Positions 8,483 through 19,216 of a stretch of DNA of 64,000 nt are shown here, piece by piece (the first letter of the stretch is position 1; each line of letters begins with the position of its first letter). A program made the translations under genes and the position numbers. Origin of the DNA: Cohaesibacter marisflavi (GTDB taxonomy: Bacteria; Pseudomonadota; Alphaproteobacteria; Rhizobiales; Cohaesibacteraceae); the NCBI RefSeq assembly GCF_900115225.1, contig NZ_FOVR01000004.1, positions 1 through 64,000 of the forward strand, read 5' to 3'. A model generated the notes under the pieces. The model was not told the origin of the DNA. It saw only the letters and a list, made by a program, of their open reading frames with translations, and searched no databases.

Positions 8483-9859
8483 TCAGAAAAATTCAAAGCT
8501 GACGCGGAACAGCAGTTCCACTTGTTTCACACGGTCGGCCAGCGCAAAGAGGATTACCCTGTCACCAGCCTGAATGGTGGTGTCACCATCCGGCATCAAA
8601 ACCGCATTGCGCCGGAAAATGGCCCCCACGCGCACGCCATCCGGAAACTCGACGCTTCGCAATGGGCGCCCAACCAGTGGTGATGTTTCCAGCGCTTCAG
8701 CCTCAATGCCCTCGGCCGCCCCATCTTCAACCGCATGAACCCCGCGAATACGCCCGCGGCGCACATGCTGCAGGATCTTTGAAATGGTCACCGAGCGCGG
8801 ATTAACGTTTGAATCGATGCCCAGATCATGCACCAGATCCGAATAGTGGGAATCGTTGAGCAGGGCCATAGTGCGTGCACAGCCCAACCTTTTGGCCATG
8901 GCACAGCTAAGAATATTGACCTGATCATTGTTCGTCAGCGCAATCATCGTATCGGTTTCGCGAATGTCGGCTTCTTTCAGGATGTCCTGATCAAGCGCGC
9001 TGCCCTGCAACACGATTGTGTCTTCGAAATCGTTGGCAATCTTGATCGCGCGATCCCGATCAAATTCGATGACCTTGGCGCGGGTGCGCTTTCTGCGCTC
9101 TTCAATGGCCAGCGCCACATAGCGTCCGATATTGCCACCACCAGCGATAACAACCTTGTTTGCCTGATCCTCATCATGACCAAAGATGCTCAGAGTACGC
9201 CAGACCTGCTCACGCGCCACAACCACATAAGCCAGATCGCCAGCTTGCAGATGATCCTCGGCATGAGGCACGTAAAGCTGCCCGTCCCGCCGGATGCCAA
9301 CGACGACCGCTTTAAGGTCAGGGAAAAGCTCGGTCAGCTGACGCAATGGCGTATCGACAACAGGGCATTCTTCCTCGCAATCAATCGCGATCATCAGCAC
9401 TTCACCATCGGCAAACCGCACGGTATCTTCCGCTCCTGGCATCGCCATGCGCGACAGCACCATTTCCCCCACTTCCACTTCTGGCGAAATGATCACGTCA
9501 ATCGGCAGATGCTCGCGAGAGAACAGATCCGCATAATGCTTTTCAAGATAGGATTGCGCACGCACACGCGCCACTTTGGTTGGCACATTGAAAATGGAGT
9601 GCGCCACCTGACAGGCGACCATATTGACTTCATCATAAAGCGTGACAGCAATGATCATGTCAGCTTCTTTAGCGCCGGCTCGCGCCAGGATATCGGGATG
9701 AGCCCCATGGCCCACATAGCCACGCACATCCAGCGTGTCCCGAATGGCCGCAACCAGCCGCGGAGAACTATCAATCACCGTAACGTCATTCTGCTCCGAT
9801 GACAGATGCTTGGCGATGCCGTAACCGACCTGTCCTGCGCCGCAAATCACCACTTTCAT
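8483..9859 (-). CDS. trkA: Trk potassium transport regulatory protein TrkA
   Basis: 458 residues made of two tandem RCK units. Each has a Rossmann nucleotide-binding TrkA-N domain (VVICGAGQVGYGIAKHL at residues 3-19 and VVIAGGGNIGRYVALAI near residue 233) followed by a TrkA-C domain. The peripheral membrane protein binds NAD(H)/ATP and gates TrkH. trkA and trkH form one minus-strand operon. In many alphaproteobacteria trkA follows ntrX, as here, after a 226-bp gap in which I see no gene. Confidence 0.95.
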   Translation of the reverse strand: MKVVICGAGQVGYGIAKHLSSEQNDVTVIDSSPRLVAAIRDTLDVRGYVGHGAHPDILARAGAKEADMIIAVTLYDEVNMVACQVAHSIFNVPTKVARVRAQSYLEKHYADLFSREHLPIDVIISPEVEVGEMVLSRMAMPGAEDTVRFADGEVLMIAIDCEEECPVVDTPLRQLTELFPDLKAVVVGIRRDGQLYVPHAEDHLQAGDLAYVVVAREQVWRTLSIFGHDEDQANKVVIAGGGNIGRYVALAIEERRKRTRAKVIEFDRDRAIKIANDFEDTIVLQGSALDQDILKEADIRETDTMIALTNNDQVNILSCAMAKRLGCARTMALLNDSHYSDLVHDLGIDSNVNPRSVTISKILQHVRRGRIRGVHAVEDGAAEGIEAEALETSPLVGRPLRSVEFPDGVRVGAIFRRNAVLMPDGDTTIQAGDRVILFALADRVKQVELLFRVSFEFF

Positions 9860-10085
9860 AACTGACCGCTTTCATTTATCGCCAGACCACCGCGCGCGGC
9901 AGGCAAAGGCGAATTGAACTCGATGCCCCAAGGCGCCGGCCCCAAAGGTCAGCTTCCATGAGAAATGTCATCCGGGCTTTATTGCATATTTTCACACCAA
10001 GCCCAATGAAAGAAACGCATAGCTCTCTTCATATAAGAAGGCAATAGGCGCAAACAGAGCCAAATCGAGCGCTGGTTGGCCACTT

Positions 10086-11456
10086 CTAGACCACACCGAG
10101 GCTCTTGAGTTTACGATGCAGCGCCGAGCGTTCCATGCCGACAAACTCAGCTGTACGCGAGACATTTCCGCCAAATCGAGCGATCTGCGCCTTGAGATAT
10201 TCACGCTCGAACACCTCACGCGCCTTTTTGAGCGGTAGAGACATAATCTGCTCTCCAGCTTCTCCACCTCCAGGAATGCTCGGAACAGTTTCCCCCACCT
10301 CATTAGGCAGCAGATCAGCGGTGATCACCGCATTCTCATCCCCTTTGGTCAGAATCAGCAACCGTTCGATATTATTGCGCAACTGGCGAATATTGCCCGG
10401 CCAGTTATGCGCCTGCAAAATGGCCATGGCATCTTCGCCAATCTTGCGCGCAGGCAGGCCAGAGGTCGAGGAAAGCTGCTCCATAAAATGCAAAACGAGT
10501 TCAGGGATATCTTCGCGTCGCTCAGCCAGAGGCGGCACGGCAAGCGGCACCACACTCAGACGATGGAATAAATCTTCACGGAACACGCCTTCTGAAATAA
10601 GCCCCTCCATGTTACGCGACGTGGAAGAAATCACTCGCACATCAACCTGAACAGCTTTGCTGCCGCCAACACGAATGAACTTGCCGGTGGTCAATACCCG
10701 AGTCAGTTTGCTTTGCATTTCATGGGGCAGATCGGAAATCTCCTCCAGATAAAGAGTGCCGCCGTGAGCCTCTTCCAGAGCCCCCACCTTGCGCTGGGTT
10801 GCCCCATCGGCCTCTGTACCGAAAAGCTGAAACTCCAGATCATCCATAGCAAACTGAATGGAGGAAAAAATCACGAAAGGCGCTTCGGAGCGCGGCGATT
10901 GCTGGTGAATGCAACGTGCGACCAGTTCCTTGCCCGAACCGGACTGACCAGAGATCAATACGCGGCTGTTGGTCGGGCCAACGCGCTGAATCATCTGACG
11001 CAGATTGTTCATCGGGCTTGACGAGCCGACTAGCTTGGTCTCCCCGCCGCTGCGCGACTGCAGATCTTTCACCTTGCGCTTCAGGCTTGAGGCTTCCAGC
11101 GCCCGCTCGGCGACCAGAATGAGACGATCAGCCTTGAAGGGCTTTTCGATAAAGTCATAAGCACCACGCTTGATGGCAGCCACCGCCGTTTCGACACCAC
11201 CATGACCGGAAATCATGACAACCGGCAGTTCGGGATGCTTTTGTTTGATGACCGCCAACAAGGCAAGCCCATCAAGGCGAGAGCCCTGCAGCCAGATATC
11301 AAGAAAGATCAGGGATGGTCGCCGCTGCTCGATCAGCTCCAACGCCTCATCGCTGTGTGACGCCATGCGTGTGTCATAGCCTTCATCTTCCAGAAGCCCT
11401 GCAACAAGCTCACGAATATCGACCTCGTCGTCGACTACGAGAATATCAGCCGCCAT
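10086..11456 (-). CDS. ntrX: nitrogen/redox response regulator NtrX
   Basis: 456 residues: receiver domain with phospho-acceptor D53 (FLDIWLQ), AAA+ domain with Walker A GQSGSGKE, and a C-terminal Fis-type helix-turn-helix (NVSRTAEFVGMERSALHRKL). It pairs with the NtrY kinase encoded 2 bp upstream. The AAA+ domain is unusual. Where sigma54 activators have a GAFTGA loop the sequence reads FGTEADGATQRKVGALE, and the Walker B aspartate is a glutamate (LYLEEI). It may therefore act as an ordinary DNA-binding regulator and not as a sigma54 activator. The family is known to be divergent here. Confidence 0.93.
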   Translation of the reverse strand: MAADILVVDDEVDIRELVAGLLEDEGYDTRMASHSDEALELIEQRRPSLIFLDIWLQGSRLDGLALLAVIKQKHPELPVVMISGHGGVETAVAAIKRGAYDFIEKPFKADRLILVAERALEASSLKRKVKDLQSRSGGETKLVGSSSPMNNLRQMIQRVGPTNSRVLISGQSGSGKELVARCIHQQSPRSEAPFVIFSSIQFAMDDLEFQLFGTEADGATQRKVGALEEAHGGTLYLEEISDLPHEMQSKLTRVLTTGKFIRVGGSKAVQVDVRVISSTSRNMEGLISEGVFREDLFHRLSVVPLAVPPLAERREDIPELVLHFMEQLSSTSGLPARKIGEDAMAILQAHNWPGNIRQLRNNIERLLILTKGDENAVITADLLPNEVGETVPSIPGGGEAGEQIMSLPLKKAREVFEREYLKAQIARFGGNVSRTAEFVGMERSALHRKLKSLGVV

Positions 11457-11458
11457 CT

Positions 11459-13825
11459 TCAGACCTCCGTTTCACTATTTGATTGATCGGAAAGAGCCAA
11501 ACCGGAATTGTGATTCTGTTCAGCCCTCTCATCAGATTCACCGGACGTATCCTGCTCCACTCCCTCTTTGGGCAGGCGAATTTCGATGCATGCACCCTGC
11601 TCGAATTCAGTCACTTCGCTGGCATCTCTCAGTTGAATGCCGCCACCATGCTCGCGCAAGATCTTGCGAACGATAGCAAGCCCCAGACCGCTGCCTTTTT
11701 CTCGGGTCGTCATATAGGGCTCAAGCAGGCGCTGCCGGTTATTGGCGGGAAAGCCAATGCCATTATCTATAATACGGACGCAATAATTCACGCCTTCTTC
11801 TTCCGCCTTCACGATCACCTGACCATCAATATCCTGCCGATCTTCTCGTCCGGCAATCGCCTCGGTGGCATTCTTGATGATGTTGGCCATAGCCTGGGAA
11901 ATGAGCCGATGATCAAAGGAAACCGGCATCTTTTCCGGAATATCGGTATCAAACTTGATGTCATGGTTGGCCACCTCAATCAAGAAGACCGATTCCTTGA
12001 TGATCTCCGACAGATCCCCATGCTCGAACACCGGTTTGGGCATACGGGCAAAGGAGGAGAATTCATCGACCATGCGACCGATATCCCCCACCTGCCTGAC
12101 GATGGTATTGACGCATTGCTCAAAGACCTTCTGATCATCTTCGGCGATTTTCTTGCCATAGCGCCGACGCAGGCGTTCCGCGGAAAGCTGGATCGGTGTC
12201 AGCGGGTTCTTGATTTCATGCGCAATGCGGCGTGCTACATCAGCCCATGCGGCAGAGCGCTGCGCGCTGACCAGTTCGGTAATATCATCCAGGGTGACAA
12301 CATATGAGTGGCTTTCGTCCTCATTGCTACGCTCGAGGGTTACGCGCACACGCAAGGCATATTCGATACCATTCCGCACCAGCGTAATCTGGCCTTCCTT
12401 GTGTGCCTCGGTCAGATGATCTGCTTCGTCCACCAGCGACGCAATCTCGGGCAGCACATTGTCGAGATCTTCGCCTAGCAAATCCCGCTCTTTGAGACCG
12501 AGGATCTTCAACACAGACGGGTTGGCCAGCGTGATCTCTCCGGTCTCATCAACACCGATCACCCCGGCGCTGACACCCTGTAACATCGCTTCGGTAAAGC
12601 GCCGTCTGGCATCAATGGCATCGCGCGCCAGAATGAGTTCGTCCCGCTGGGACCGCAACTCTGTTGTCATGGTGTTGAAGGTCTCATTCAGATTTCCAAA
12701 ATCAGACGAGCCCTTGTCTACCGGCAGACGCACATAGAGATCCCCATGTCGCACGCGCTCGGCCGCTCCGATCAACCGCCGGATGGGCGCGACCAGCCGA
12801 TTGGAAAAACCGATAGCAAACCAAGTCGTCGAGAGCAGAACGATCAACCCTGCCCCTGTATAAAGCATGGCAAATGCAGCCTGAATATTGGATCGGCTAT
12901 CAAAGAAGGCTCGATATTCCTGCGCATTCTCCGACGTCATCCGCAGAAAATTTGATACAACAGGGTCGATTACCCGCAAGACAAACAGATAGGCGTCGTT
13001 GAATTCCTCAAGCCGAGAAATACCGGCAACAAGGTTAGAGTCGCCGAGAGCAATGAAGACAGGCTGACTGTGGGCCTGTTCCAACAATTCCGGCCCGGGC
13101 ATCTTGGGCGCAGGCTGATCAAGCCGGCTTGGCGACGCCATCAACTGCTCACCGGCCCCGTTGACCACAAAGGCCGCAGGAATGCCGCGAATGCGGGTCT
13201 GTCGCGAGAAGATGGCACGAAAGCGATCAGAATCAAGCAGAAAATAGGGTTCGGCCTCATTCAGTGCCTGCGAAATGCCCAGCAATTCATTGCGCAATAC
13301 GCGGGCATGCTCCTTGGTATAGGCCGAGGCAACCGTTTGCGAGCTATTGATAATCGCCTGCGTACGCGAGGAAAACCAGCGATCCAAACCACGGTCCAGC
13401 GTAATGCTTGCAAAGATCGCCACAAGGATCGTTGGCACCGTTGCCACCAGAGCGAACAGCCCCATGACGCGAATATGCAACCGCGCGCCAGCCCGTCCCT
13501 TTTTGCGAGCCCGCAATACGGCACAGGCTTCCAGAAAAATGATCAGCGCCAGCATGAACAGCAGCACGCCATTCACGATCATCGCTATTCTGATGACATC
13601 ATCGGTCGGCTCGATTGATGTCAATCCCAACAGGATGACAAAGGACGTCACGCCTGAAACAACCGAAAGCACAACGCTAATCAGGCCGATATAACGCAAT
13701 CGGCTTCTTTTTTCTGGTTTCTCAGGGCCATATTTGGCAGCAGCTTCCTTGCCCCCGAGTTGGTCAAGGCCAGCCGGCCGTTTGGCGGACGCTTCAGACT
13801 CCGAAAGATATGACACGCGCAACAA
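11459..13825 (-). CDS. ntrY: membrane sensor histidine kinase NtrY
   Basis: 788 residues. Three N-terminal membrane helices, a periplasmic/extracytoplasmic region, a further helix (about residues 325-345), a HAMP linker, a PAS domain, the H-box RRIAHEIKNPLTPIQLS and an HATPase domain with N-box IIKNATEAI, G1 DNGIGFP and G2 GSGLGLAI. It phosphorylates NtrX in response to nitrogen, oxygen or redox state. The start is uncertain: TTG 13825, TTG 13822 and GTG 13816 all lie just after an AGGA. The C-terminal tail after the HATPase domain is acidic and low in complexity. ntrY-ntrX are tightly coupled (2 bp). Confidence 0.93.
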   Translation of the reverse strand: MLRVSYLSESEASAKRPAGLDQLGGKEAAAKYGPEKPEKRSRLRYIGLISVVLSVVSGVTSFVILLGLTSIEPTDDVIRIAMIVNGVLLFMLALIIFLEACAVLRARKKGRAGARLHIRVMGLFALVATVPTILVAIFASITLDRGLDRWFSSRTQAIINSSQTVASAYTKEHARVLRNELLGISQALNEAEPYFLLDSDRFRAIFSRQTRIRGIPAAFVVNGAGEQLMASPSRLDQPAPKMPGPELLEQAHSQPVFIALGDSNLVAGISRLEEFNDAYLFVLRVIDPVVSNFLRMTSENAQEYRAFFDSRSNIQAAFAMLYTGAGLIVLLSTTWFAIGFSNRLVAPIRRLIGAAERVRHGDLYVRLPVDKGSSDFGNLNETFNTMTTELRSQRDELILARDAIDARRRFTEAMLQGVSAGVIGVDETGEITLANPSVLKILGLKERDLLGEDLDNVLPEIASLVDEADHLTEAHKEGQITLVRNGIEYALRVRVTLERSNEDESHSYVVTLDDITELVSAQRSAAWADVARRIAHEIKNPLTPIQLSAERLRRRYGKKIAEDDQKVFEQCVNTIVRQVGDIGRMVDEFSSFARMPKPVFEHGDLSEIIKESVFLIEVANHDIKFDTDIPEKMPVSFDHRLISQAMANIIKNATEAIAGREDRQDIDGQVIVKAEEEGVNYCVRIIDNGIGFPANNRQRLLEPYMTTREKGSGLGLAIVRKILREHGGGIQLRDASEVTEFEQGACIEIRLPKEGVEQDTSGESDERAEQNHNSGLALSDQSNSETEV

Positions 13826-13933
13826 ATCCTAGCAAAAAGGGCTATCCCAATAGAGGGAATCGCCCCTTCTATTCAATGAAATTGTTGCCTAAATGTGACA
13901 GGTCTTTCAGAAACTGTCCATGCCAAACGGCAC

Positions 13934-13957
13934 CTCTGTGTCAAAAAAGCCACAGAG
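13934..13957 (-). terminator. possible hairpin after ntrC
   Basis: Arms CTCTGTG/CACAGAG flank a 10-nt loop containing six A on the plus strand. The T-run lies in the loop and not after the stem, so this is a weak terminator candidate for ntrC or simply a hairpin in the ntrC-ntrY gap. Confidence 0.3.
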
Positions 13958-13984
13958 CTATTGTAAATGGCGGATTCTTGGCGA

Positions 13985-15418
13985 TCAGGCGCCCCTGACC
14001 ACCTGAATATCAAGATCCTTGATTTTCTTGCGCAGAGTGTTCCGATTGAGCCCGAGCAATTCGGCGGTCTTGATCTGGTTGCCCTTGGTGGCAGCAAGAG
14101 AGGCACAAATCAATGGATACTCGATTTCTCTGAGTAGGCGGTGATAAAGCCCCGGAGGTGGTAGGCTGTCGCCAAATTCCTTGAACAGCTGTTCAAGATA
14201 AGACTCCATGGCCCCGGCAAGATTCTGGACTTTCTGCTCAGGTTGAACGTCTGTCGTCAGGCTGATCTGATTGAGCTCATTCTCAATCTGGTTGGCCGTG
14301 ATTGTGTCCTGCGGATAAAGCGCCGCCAGACGCCGCACGAGGTTTTCCAACTCGCGGACGTTGCCCGGCCAGCGATAACGCAACATCACATCCAGAGCAT
14401 CTGGCTGGATCTGCTTGACCGGCAAGCCTTCACGCTCACCAAGAGCAAAGAAGTGACGCACCAGATCCTTGATATCTTCGGCACGTTCCCGCAGAGGAGG
14501 AAGACGCATCGGCACGACATTGAGCCGGAAGAACAAATCCTCACGGAAAAGCCCCTGATGAATGAGTGACTGCAAATCCTTGTTGGTCGCAGCCACGATG
14601 CGCACATTCGTCTTTATCGGCGTGCGCCCGCCAACGGTGGTATATTCCCCCTGCTGCAAAACACGCAGCAAACGCGTCTGCGCTTCCATAGGCATATCAC
14701 CGATTTCATCAAGAAACAGCGTGCCCCCTTCGGCCATTTCAAATTTGCCTGCCGAGCGCCCATGCGCACCGGTGAAAGAGCCCTTTTCATGGCCGAACAG
14801 TTCGGACTCAATCAGATCTTTCGGAATGGCCGCCATGTTGATGGCGACAAACGGGCCTTTGCGGCGCTTGCCATAATCATGCAGAGCCCGCGCGACAAGT
14901 TCCTTGCCGGTGCCGCTCTCGCCCGTGATCATGACCGTAAGGTCATTCTGCATCAGGCGCGCCAGCATGCGATAGATATCCTGCATGGCAGCAGAGCGGC
15001 CAATAAGCGGAATATCCGTTCCATCGTCATCCGCAGGCTGAAGACTCGGTCTTGGCTCTGAAAGAGCACGACCAGCAATATTGATCAGCTCCTTAAGGTC
15101 AAAAGGCTTGGGCAGATATTCATAAGCGCCCCGTTCTGATGCCTTGATCGCCGTCATGAAAGTGTTCTGCGCACTCATGACAATGACCGGCAAATGAGGC
15201 CGGGCCTTCTTGATACGCGGTAGAACATCAAAAATATTCTCGTCCGGCATCACGACGTCGGTAATGACCAGATCGCCTTCCCCTTGTGAAATCCAACTCC
15301 ACAAGGTAGTGGCGTTCGAAGTCAGACGCACGGTGTATCCGGCACGAGACAGCGCCTGATTCAGCACCGTACGAATGGCGGTATCATCATCTGCAAGCAG
15401 GATTGTCCCTTTTGGCAT
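13985..15418 (-). CDS. ntrC: nitrogen regulation response regulator NtrC
   Basis: 477 residues: receiver domain with D54 ([10 protein letters not shown]), sigma54-interaction AAA+ domain with Walker A GESGTGKE, sigma54 loop GSFTGA in place of the usual GAFTGA, Walker [13 protein letters not shown]-finger region, and a C-terminal Fis-like helix-turn-helix ([19 protein letters not shown]). When phosphorylated by NtrB it activates sigma54 promoters of nitrogen-assimilation genes. It lies 14 bp after ntrB on the same strand, followed by ntrY. The A-to-S change in the loop keeps the TGA contact residues, so activity is expected. Confidence 0.95.
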   Translation of the reverse strand: MPKGTILLADDDTAIRTVLNQALSRAGYTVRLTSNATTLWSWISQGEGDLVITDVVMPDENIFDVLPRIKKARPHLPVIVMSAQNTFMTAIKASERGAYEYLPKPFDLKELINIAGRALSEPRPSLQPADDDGTDIPLIGRSAAMQDIYRMLARLMQNDLTVMITGESGTGKELVARALHDYGKRRKGPFVAINMAAIPKDLIESELFGHEKGSFTGAHGRSAGKFEMAEGGTLFLDEIGDMPMEAQTRLLRVLQQGEYTTVGGRTPIKTNVRIVAATNKDLQSLIHQGLFREDLFFRLNVVPMRLPPLRERAEDIKDLVRHFFALGEREGLPVKQIQPDALDVMLRYRWPGNVRELENLVRRLAALYPQDTITANQIENELNQISLTTDVQPEQKVQNLAGAMESYLEQLFKEFGDSLPPPGLYHRLLREIEYPLICASLAATKGNQIKTAELLGLNRNTLRKKIKDLDIQVVRGA

Positions 15419-15432
15419 AGTGGTCCGAACTC

Positions 15433-16542
15433 CTATATCTGATCCGAGGTGCTGGTGGGCAGCATCACCCGGAAAATGGTCTGGCGACCAGACCCGTCAA
15501 ACTCAATGACGCCGCCATGATCCCCGATAATTTTGGCAACCAGTGCGAGCCCGAGACCGGATCCGTTGGTTTTGGACGTCACGAACGGATCAAACAGGCA
15601 GTCCTCAAGTTCCTTGGGAATGCCCGGTCCGTTGTCTTTTACGCAAATTTCCAGTGGCAGTGAGGTTTTCTCGCTCGAACCGGCCACCTGAATACGGATG
15701 CCGGGACGGAACGCTGTCGTCAAAACGATCTCGGGATCGGGCACCTCAATAACAGCCTCAGACGCGTTCTTGACCAAGTTCAGGAACACCTGAACCAATT
15801 GGTCTTGATTGGCGAAAACATGCGGCAAGGAAGGATCATACTCTTCAATGATGCGAATCCGGTCACCAAACTCGGCCTGTGCCAACTGTTTGACCCGATC
15901 AAGCACCACATGGATATTGACGGCCTCACGCTCTACCGGCCGCTGATCAGAGAAGACTTCCATCCGGTCAATCAATCGGACGATCCGGTCAGTTTCCTGC
16001 GTGATCAACTGCGTAAGGGCGCGATCTTCATCCGAGACGGAGCTTTCCAACAGCTGTGCTGCGCCCCGGATGCCAGAGAGAGGATTTTTCACTTCATGCC
16101 CAAGCATGGAAGCAAGCCCCGTCACCGAACGCGCTGCGTCGCGATGGGTCAGTTGACGATCCATCTTGTCAGCGATGGAACGCTCTTGCAGCATCACGGT
16201 CACAAACCCGGTCATGTCGGGTACGGGCGCAGCATAAACATCCACGACCTTTTCGACCCCAATGCGCGGGTTGGAAATGTCGATACGATATTCATTCACC
16301 GGCGCAAGCCGATCTCTAGCCTGATCGACAAGGGCCAGAACCGGACTGCCAAAGGGCAACAATTCGGCAAGCTTCTGTTTGCGCAAATGAGACGCGCTGG
16401 ACTGGAAGAAGAACTGCGCCATATCATTTGCTGCAGCAACGAACCCCTCCTCATCAACCATCACGACCGGATGCGGCAAGGAACTCATCATTGCCTGATA
16501 GGGGTTGCTCGCCAAGCTGCCGCCTTTTTTGCTTTCAATCAT
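15433..16542 (-). CDS. ntrB: nitrogen regulation sensor kinase NtrB (GlnL)
   Basis: 369 residues, soluble. An N-terminal PAS domain, then the H-box [19 protein letters not shown], and an HATPase_c domain with N-box [10 protein letters not shown]1 DNGPGIP and G2 GSGLGLALV. It is the kinase/phosphatase for NtrC, controlled by the PII protein GlnB. Its ATG overlaps the dusB stop by four bases (ATGA), so dusB-ntrB-ntrC form one operon. This nifR3-ntrB-ntrC arrangement is classical in Rhizobium, Azospirillum and Rhodobacter. Confidence 0.95.
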   Translation of the reverse strand: MIESKKGGSLASNPYQAMMSSLPHPVVMVDEEGFVAAANDMAQFFFQSSASHLRKQKLAELLPFGSPVLALVDQARDRLAPVNEYRIDISNPRIGVEKVVDVYAAPVPDMTGFVTVMLQERSIADKMDRQLTHRDAARSVTGLASMLGHEVKNPLSGIRGAAQLLESSVSDEDRALTQLITQETDRIVRLIDRMEVFSDQRPVEREAVNIHVVLDRVKQLAQAEFGDRIRIIEEYDPSLPHVFANQDQLVQVFLNLVKNASEAVIEVPDPEIVLTTAFRPGIRIQVAGSSEKTSLPLEICVKDNGPGIPKELEDCLFDPFVTSKTNGSGLGLALVAKIIGDHGGVIEFDGSGRQTIFRVMLPTSTSDQI

Positions 16543-17576
16543 GCTACGTGCCTCTCCGCAGCAACGCTGAAAAACTCGCGCAGCGCAATGCGCACAGTCT
16601 CAGGCTCTTCTGCGGTTAAAATTACTTTTCTAAGATTTGATAGTTCGGAGGAATTGGAAACGGGTGTCTGCAAAACCCCATCCATATACCAACCAAGATG
16701 CTTGCGAGCGCATCGCACCCCGACAATATCGGGATAATAGTCGATCATGGCGTCATAGTGCTCCAGCACGAGTGCCAGCAAATCCGCGCCAGCGGGCTCG
16801 TCCAGATACGCACCCGTTGCAAAGTAATGCGCAATGAAACCTGGCAACCATGGGCGACCATAAGCGCCTCGCCCGATCATCACCCCATCCGCACCCGATT
16901 GTTCAAGGCAGGTGATCGCATCGTCTTCACTCAGCACATCACCATTGGCAATCAGAGGCACGGACACGGCATCAGAAACCACCCGAATAGCGCGCCAATC
17001 GGCATTGCCTTTGTAAAACTGATTGCGCGTGCGTCCATGCACCGTCACCATGGAAACGCCGCTTTCCTCGGCCCGCCTGGCCAATTCAGCCGCATTGTGA
17101 CTGTCATCATCCCAGCCCAACCGCATCTTGACGGTAACCGGCACAGAGACGGCACCAACCACCGCGTCAATCAAACGCAGGGCCTGATCAAGATCACGCA
17201 TCAACGCAGAGCCGGAATAACCGGAAATAACTTTCTTGGCTGGACAGCCCATATTAATATCGACAAGCGCCGCCCCAGCCCCTTCAGACAGGCGCGCAGC
17301 TTCGGCCATCCATTCGGCCTGATTGCCAGCTAGTTGCACGGCATGCACATCCACGCCCTGCCCTTCGGCCCTCAGGCGCATTTCTTCCTTCCCTACAGCA
17401 AAGGCCTTGCTGGCCACCATCTCGGAAATAACGAGCCCTGCCCCGAACCGTTTGGCGAGCATGCGAAAAGGCAAATCCGTTATCCCCGACATTGGCGCAA
17501 GAAACACGCCGTTCGGCAACGAAACGGACCCTACAGTCAAGCTGTTTCCAGCCTTATGGAATGGAAGCGATGGCAT
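16539..17576 (-). CDS. dusB: tRNA dihydrouridine synthase DusB (NifR3)
   Basis: 345 residues from ATG 17576. TTG 17594 would add six residues, with no better ribosome site. It is a TIM-barrel flavoprotein with the Dus signature [20 protein letters not shown] containing the catalytic cysteine region, followed by [23 protein letters not shown] and the FMN-phosphate loop [12 protein letters not shown]. It reduces uridine in the tRNA D-loop with NADPH. It is the first gene of the ntrBC operon; the gene was named nifR3 for this position. I see no separate regulatory role in the sequence. Confidence 0.95.
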   Translation of the reverse strand: MPSLPFHKAGNSLTVGSVSLPNGVFLAPMSGITDLPFRMLAKRFGAGLVISEMVASKAFAVGKEEMRLRAEGQGVDVHAVQLAGNQAEWMAEAARLSEGAGAALVDINMGCPAKKVISGYSGSALMRDLDQALRLIDAVVGAVSVPVTVKMRLGWDDDSHNAAELARRAEESGVSMVTVHGRTRNQFYKGNADWRAIRVVSDAVSVPLIANGDVLSEDDAITCLEQSGADGVMIGRGAYGRPWLPGFIAHYFATGAYLDEPAGADLLALVLEHYDAMIDYYPDIVGVRCARKHLGWYMDGVLQTPVSNSSELSNLRKVILTAEEPETVRIALREFFSVAAERHVA

Positions 17577-17883
17577 AAAGAGATCAGCTTTCAAAACTCA
17601 CAACACTAGACAGTATATCTGTGCCTAATAAATGTGCAAGCAAATTCGCTGATCAATTTTTGATCATTAACACCCTAAGTGAACAAGCAACCCAAAGATC
17701 ACTTGACCGCAGCTTCTTTTTCATGAAAAGCCTTACTGCAAACGGGCGCAAATCCATTATTGCAACAATCCACCGGGCATTGCAAAAAGAAACAAGCGCG
17801 TGCGCCCGATATCACCCGAGTTTTCTCGCTTTTGGCGAATCAAAGCACCGCACGCACGTGACCGATCAGGAAACCAAGACAAA

Positions 17884-19110
17884 ATGACATGCGCCGCCAT
17901 TATCGTTGCCGCTGGATCAGGCAGTCGCGCCAGACGCGCATCCGACACCGTTGCCAAGCAATATCTCGAGATAGGCGGCAAAGCGGTCCTGCTCAGAACA
18001 CTGGAACAGTTTCTCGCCAACGAAAAGATTGATCGAATACAGGTCGTCATCGGCTCGCAAGACAACGATCTTTACAATGAAGCGATCGCACCAACCTTGA
18101 CGGGCCAGTTAGCCGAACAAGCCAAAGCAAAACTGCTTCCTCCCGTTCACGGCGGCGACACGCGTCAAATTTCCGTCCTCAATGGCCTCAAGGCAATCAA
18201 GACGGAAAATCCAAAGCATGTGCTGATCCACGACGCCGCCCGCCCCTTCATCACCGACGCCATTCTGGCGCGCTGTTTTGAAAGCCTCAAAGAGCACAAG
18301 GCCTGCCTCGTTGCCACTCCCGTTACGGACACCATCAAGAAAGTCGATGCCAAAGGCGCGATTCTGGAAACCATTGACCGCACGACACTCTGGTCTGCGC
18401 AGACGCCACAAGCCTTTGATTATGCCTTTATCCTGAACGCACATGAAAAAGCTTTTAACCAAACACTCCACGCGTTCACCGACGACGCCTCTGTGGCTGA
18501 ATGGGTTGGCGAGCCGGTGCATATCGTCGAGGGCAGCCCCTCCAATCGCAAGCTTACCAGTCAGGAAGATCTCACCATGGCTGAAACCATGATCACCCCA
18601 ACCGCCTCGCGCCCACTGACAGACATCAGAGTAGGCACTGGCTATGATGTTCATGCCTTTGATGAAGGAGATGCAGTCATCATCGGTGGCGTCTCCATTC
18701 CCCACACGCACAAGCTCAAGGGACATTCCGACGCCGACGTCGGCCTGCATGCCATTACAGATGCAATCCTTGGCGCCATTGCCGACGGCGACATTGGCAC
18801 ACATTTCCCGCCCTCCGACCCGCAATGGAAAGGCGCCGCCTCGGATTTGTTCTTAAAAGACGCCGTGAGGCGCGTAAAAGAGCGCGGCGGCAAGCTCTCC
18901 AACATCGACATGACCATCATCTGCGAAGCGCCCAAAATCGGCCCACACCGGCCGGATATGCGCACAGCAATCGCCCAGCTCTGCCAGATTTCCATTGACC
19001 GCATCAGCGTCAAGGCAACCACATCCGAGCGTCTGGGCTTTACGGGTCGCAAAGAAGGCATTGCAGCACTTGCTACAGCCACAGTACGCTTGCCTGAACA
19101 AGAAGACTGA
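17884..19110 (+). CDS. ispDF: bifunctional IspD/IspF isoprenoid enzyme
   Basis: 408 residues from ATG 17884. The frame is open from GTG 17800, but the family begins at [18 protein letters not shown]-terminal half: IspD CTP-binding loop AAGSGSRA and HDAARPFI. C-terminal half from about residue 247: IspF with [11 protein letters not shown], the zinc-binding [19 protein letters not shown] and [16 protein letters not shown]. It carries out steps 3 and 5 of the MEP pathway (MEP cytidylyltransferase and MEcPP synthase). The fusion is typical of alphaproteobacteria. It is divergent from dusB across 307 bp. Confidence 0.95.
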   Translation: MTCAAIIVAAGSGSRARRASDTVAKQYLEIGGKAVLLRTLEQFLANEKIDRIQVVIGSQDNDLYNEAIAPTLTGQLAEQAKAKLLPPVHGGDTRQISVLNGLKAIKTENPKHVLIHDAARPFITDAILARCFESLKEHKACLVATPVTDTIKKVDAKGAILETIDRTTLWSAQTPQAFDYAFILNAHEKAFNQTLHAFTDDASVAEWVGEPVHIVEGSPSNRKLTSQEDLTMAETMITPTASRPLTDIRVGTGYDVHAFDEGDAVIIGGVSIPHTHKLKGHSDADVGLHAITDAILGAIADGDIGTHFPPSDPQWKGAASDLFLKDAVRRVKERGGKLSNIDMTIICEAPKIGPHRPDMRTAIAQLCQISIDRISVKATTSERLGFTGRKEGIAALATATVRLPEQED

Positions 19111-19216
19111 TTGTCACACTAACGAAAAGCCCATCAAACTGGCACAATTGAAGATCCGGGCAAGAGCACGCCTAGACGACAGCCCCTGAATGCCCTTCTT
19201 CAGGAAAGGATCAAAC

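Noticed and set aside
8828-9802. A 324-codon plus-strand frame opposite trkA
   Set aside because: Shadow of trkA codon structure; His/Ile-rich with no known domain, while trkA is complete with clear motifs.
17800-17883. Upstream extension of ispDF from GTG 17800
   Set aside because: The 28 extra residues have no family similarity; [11 protein letters not shown] at 17884 is the normal start.
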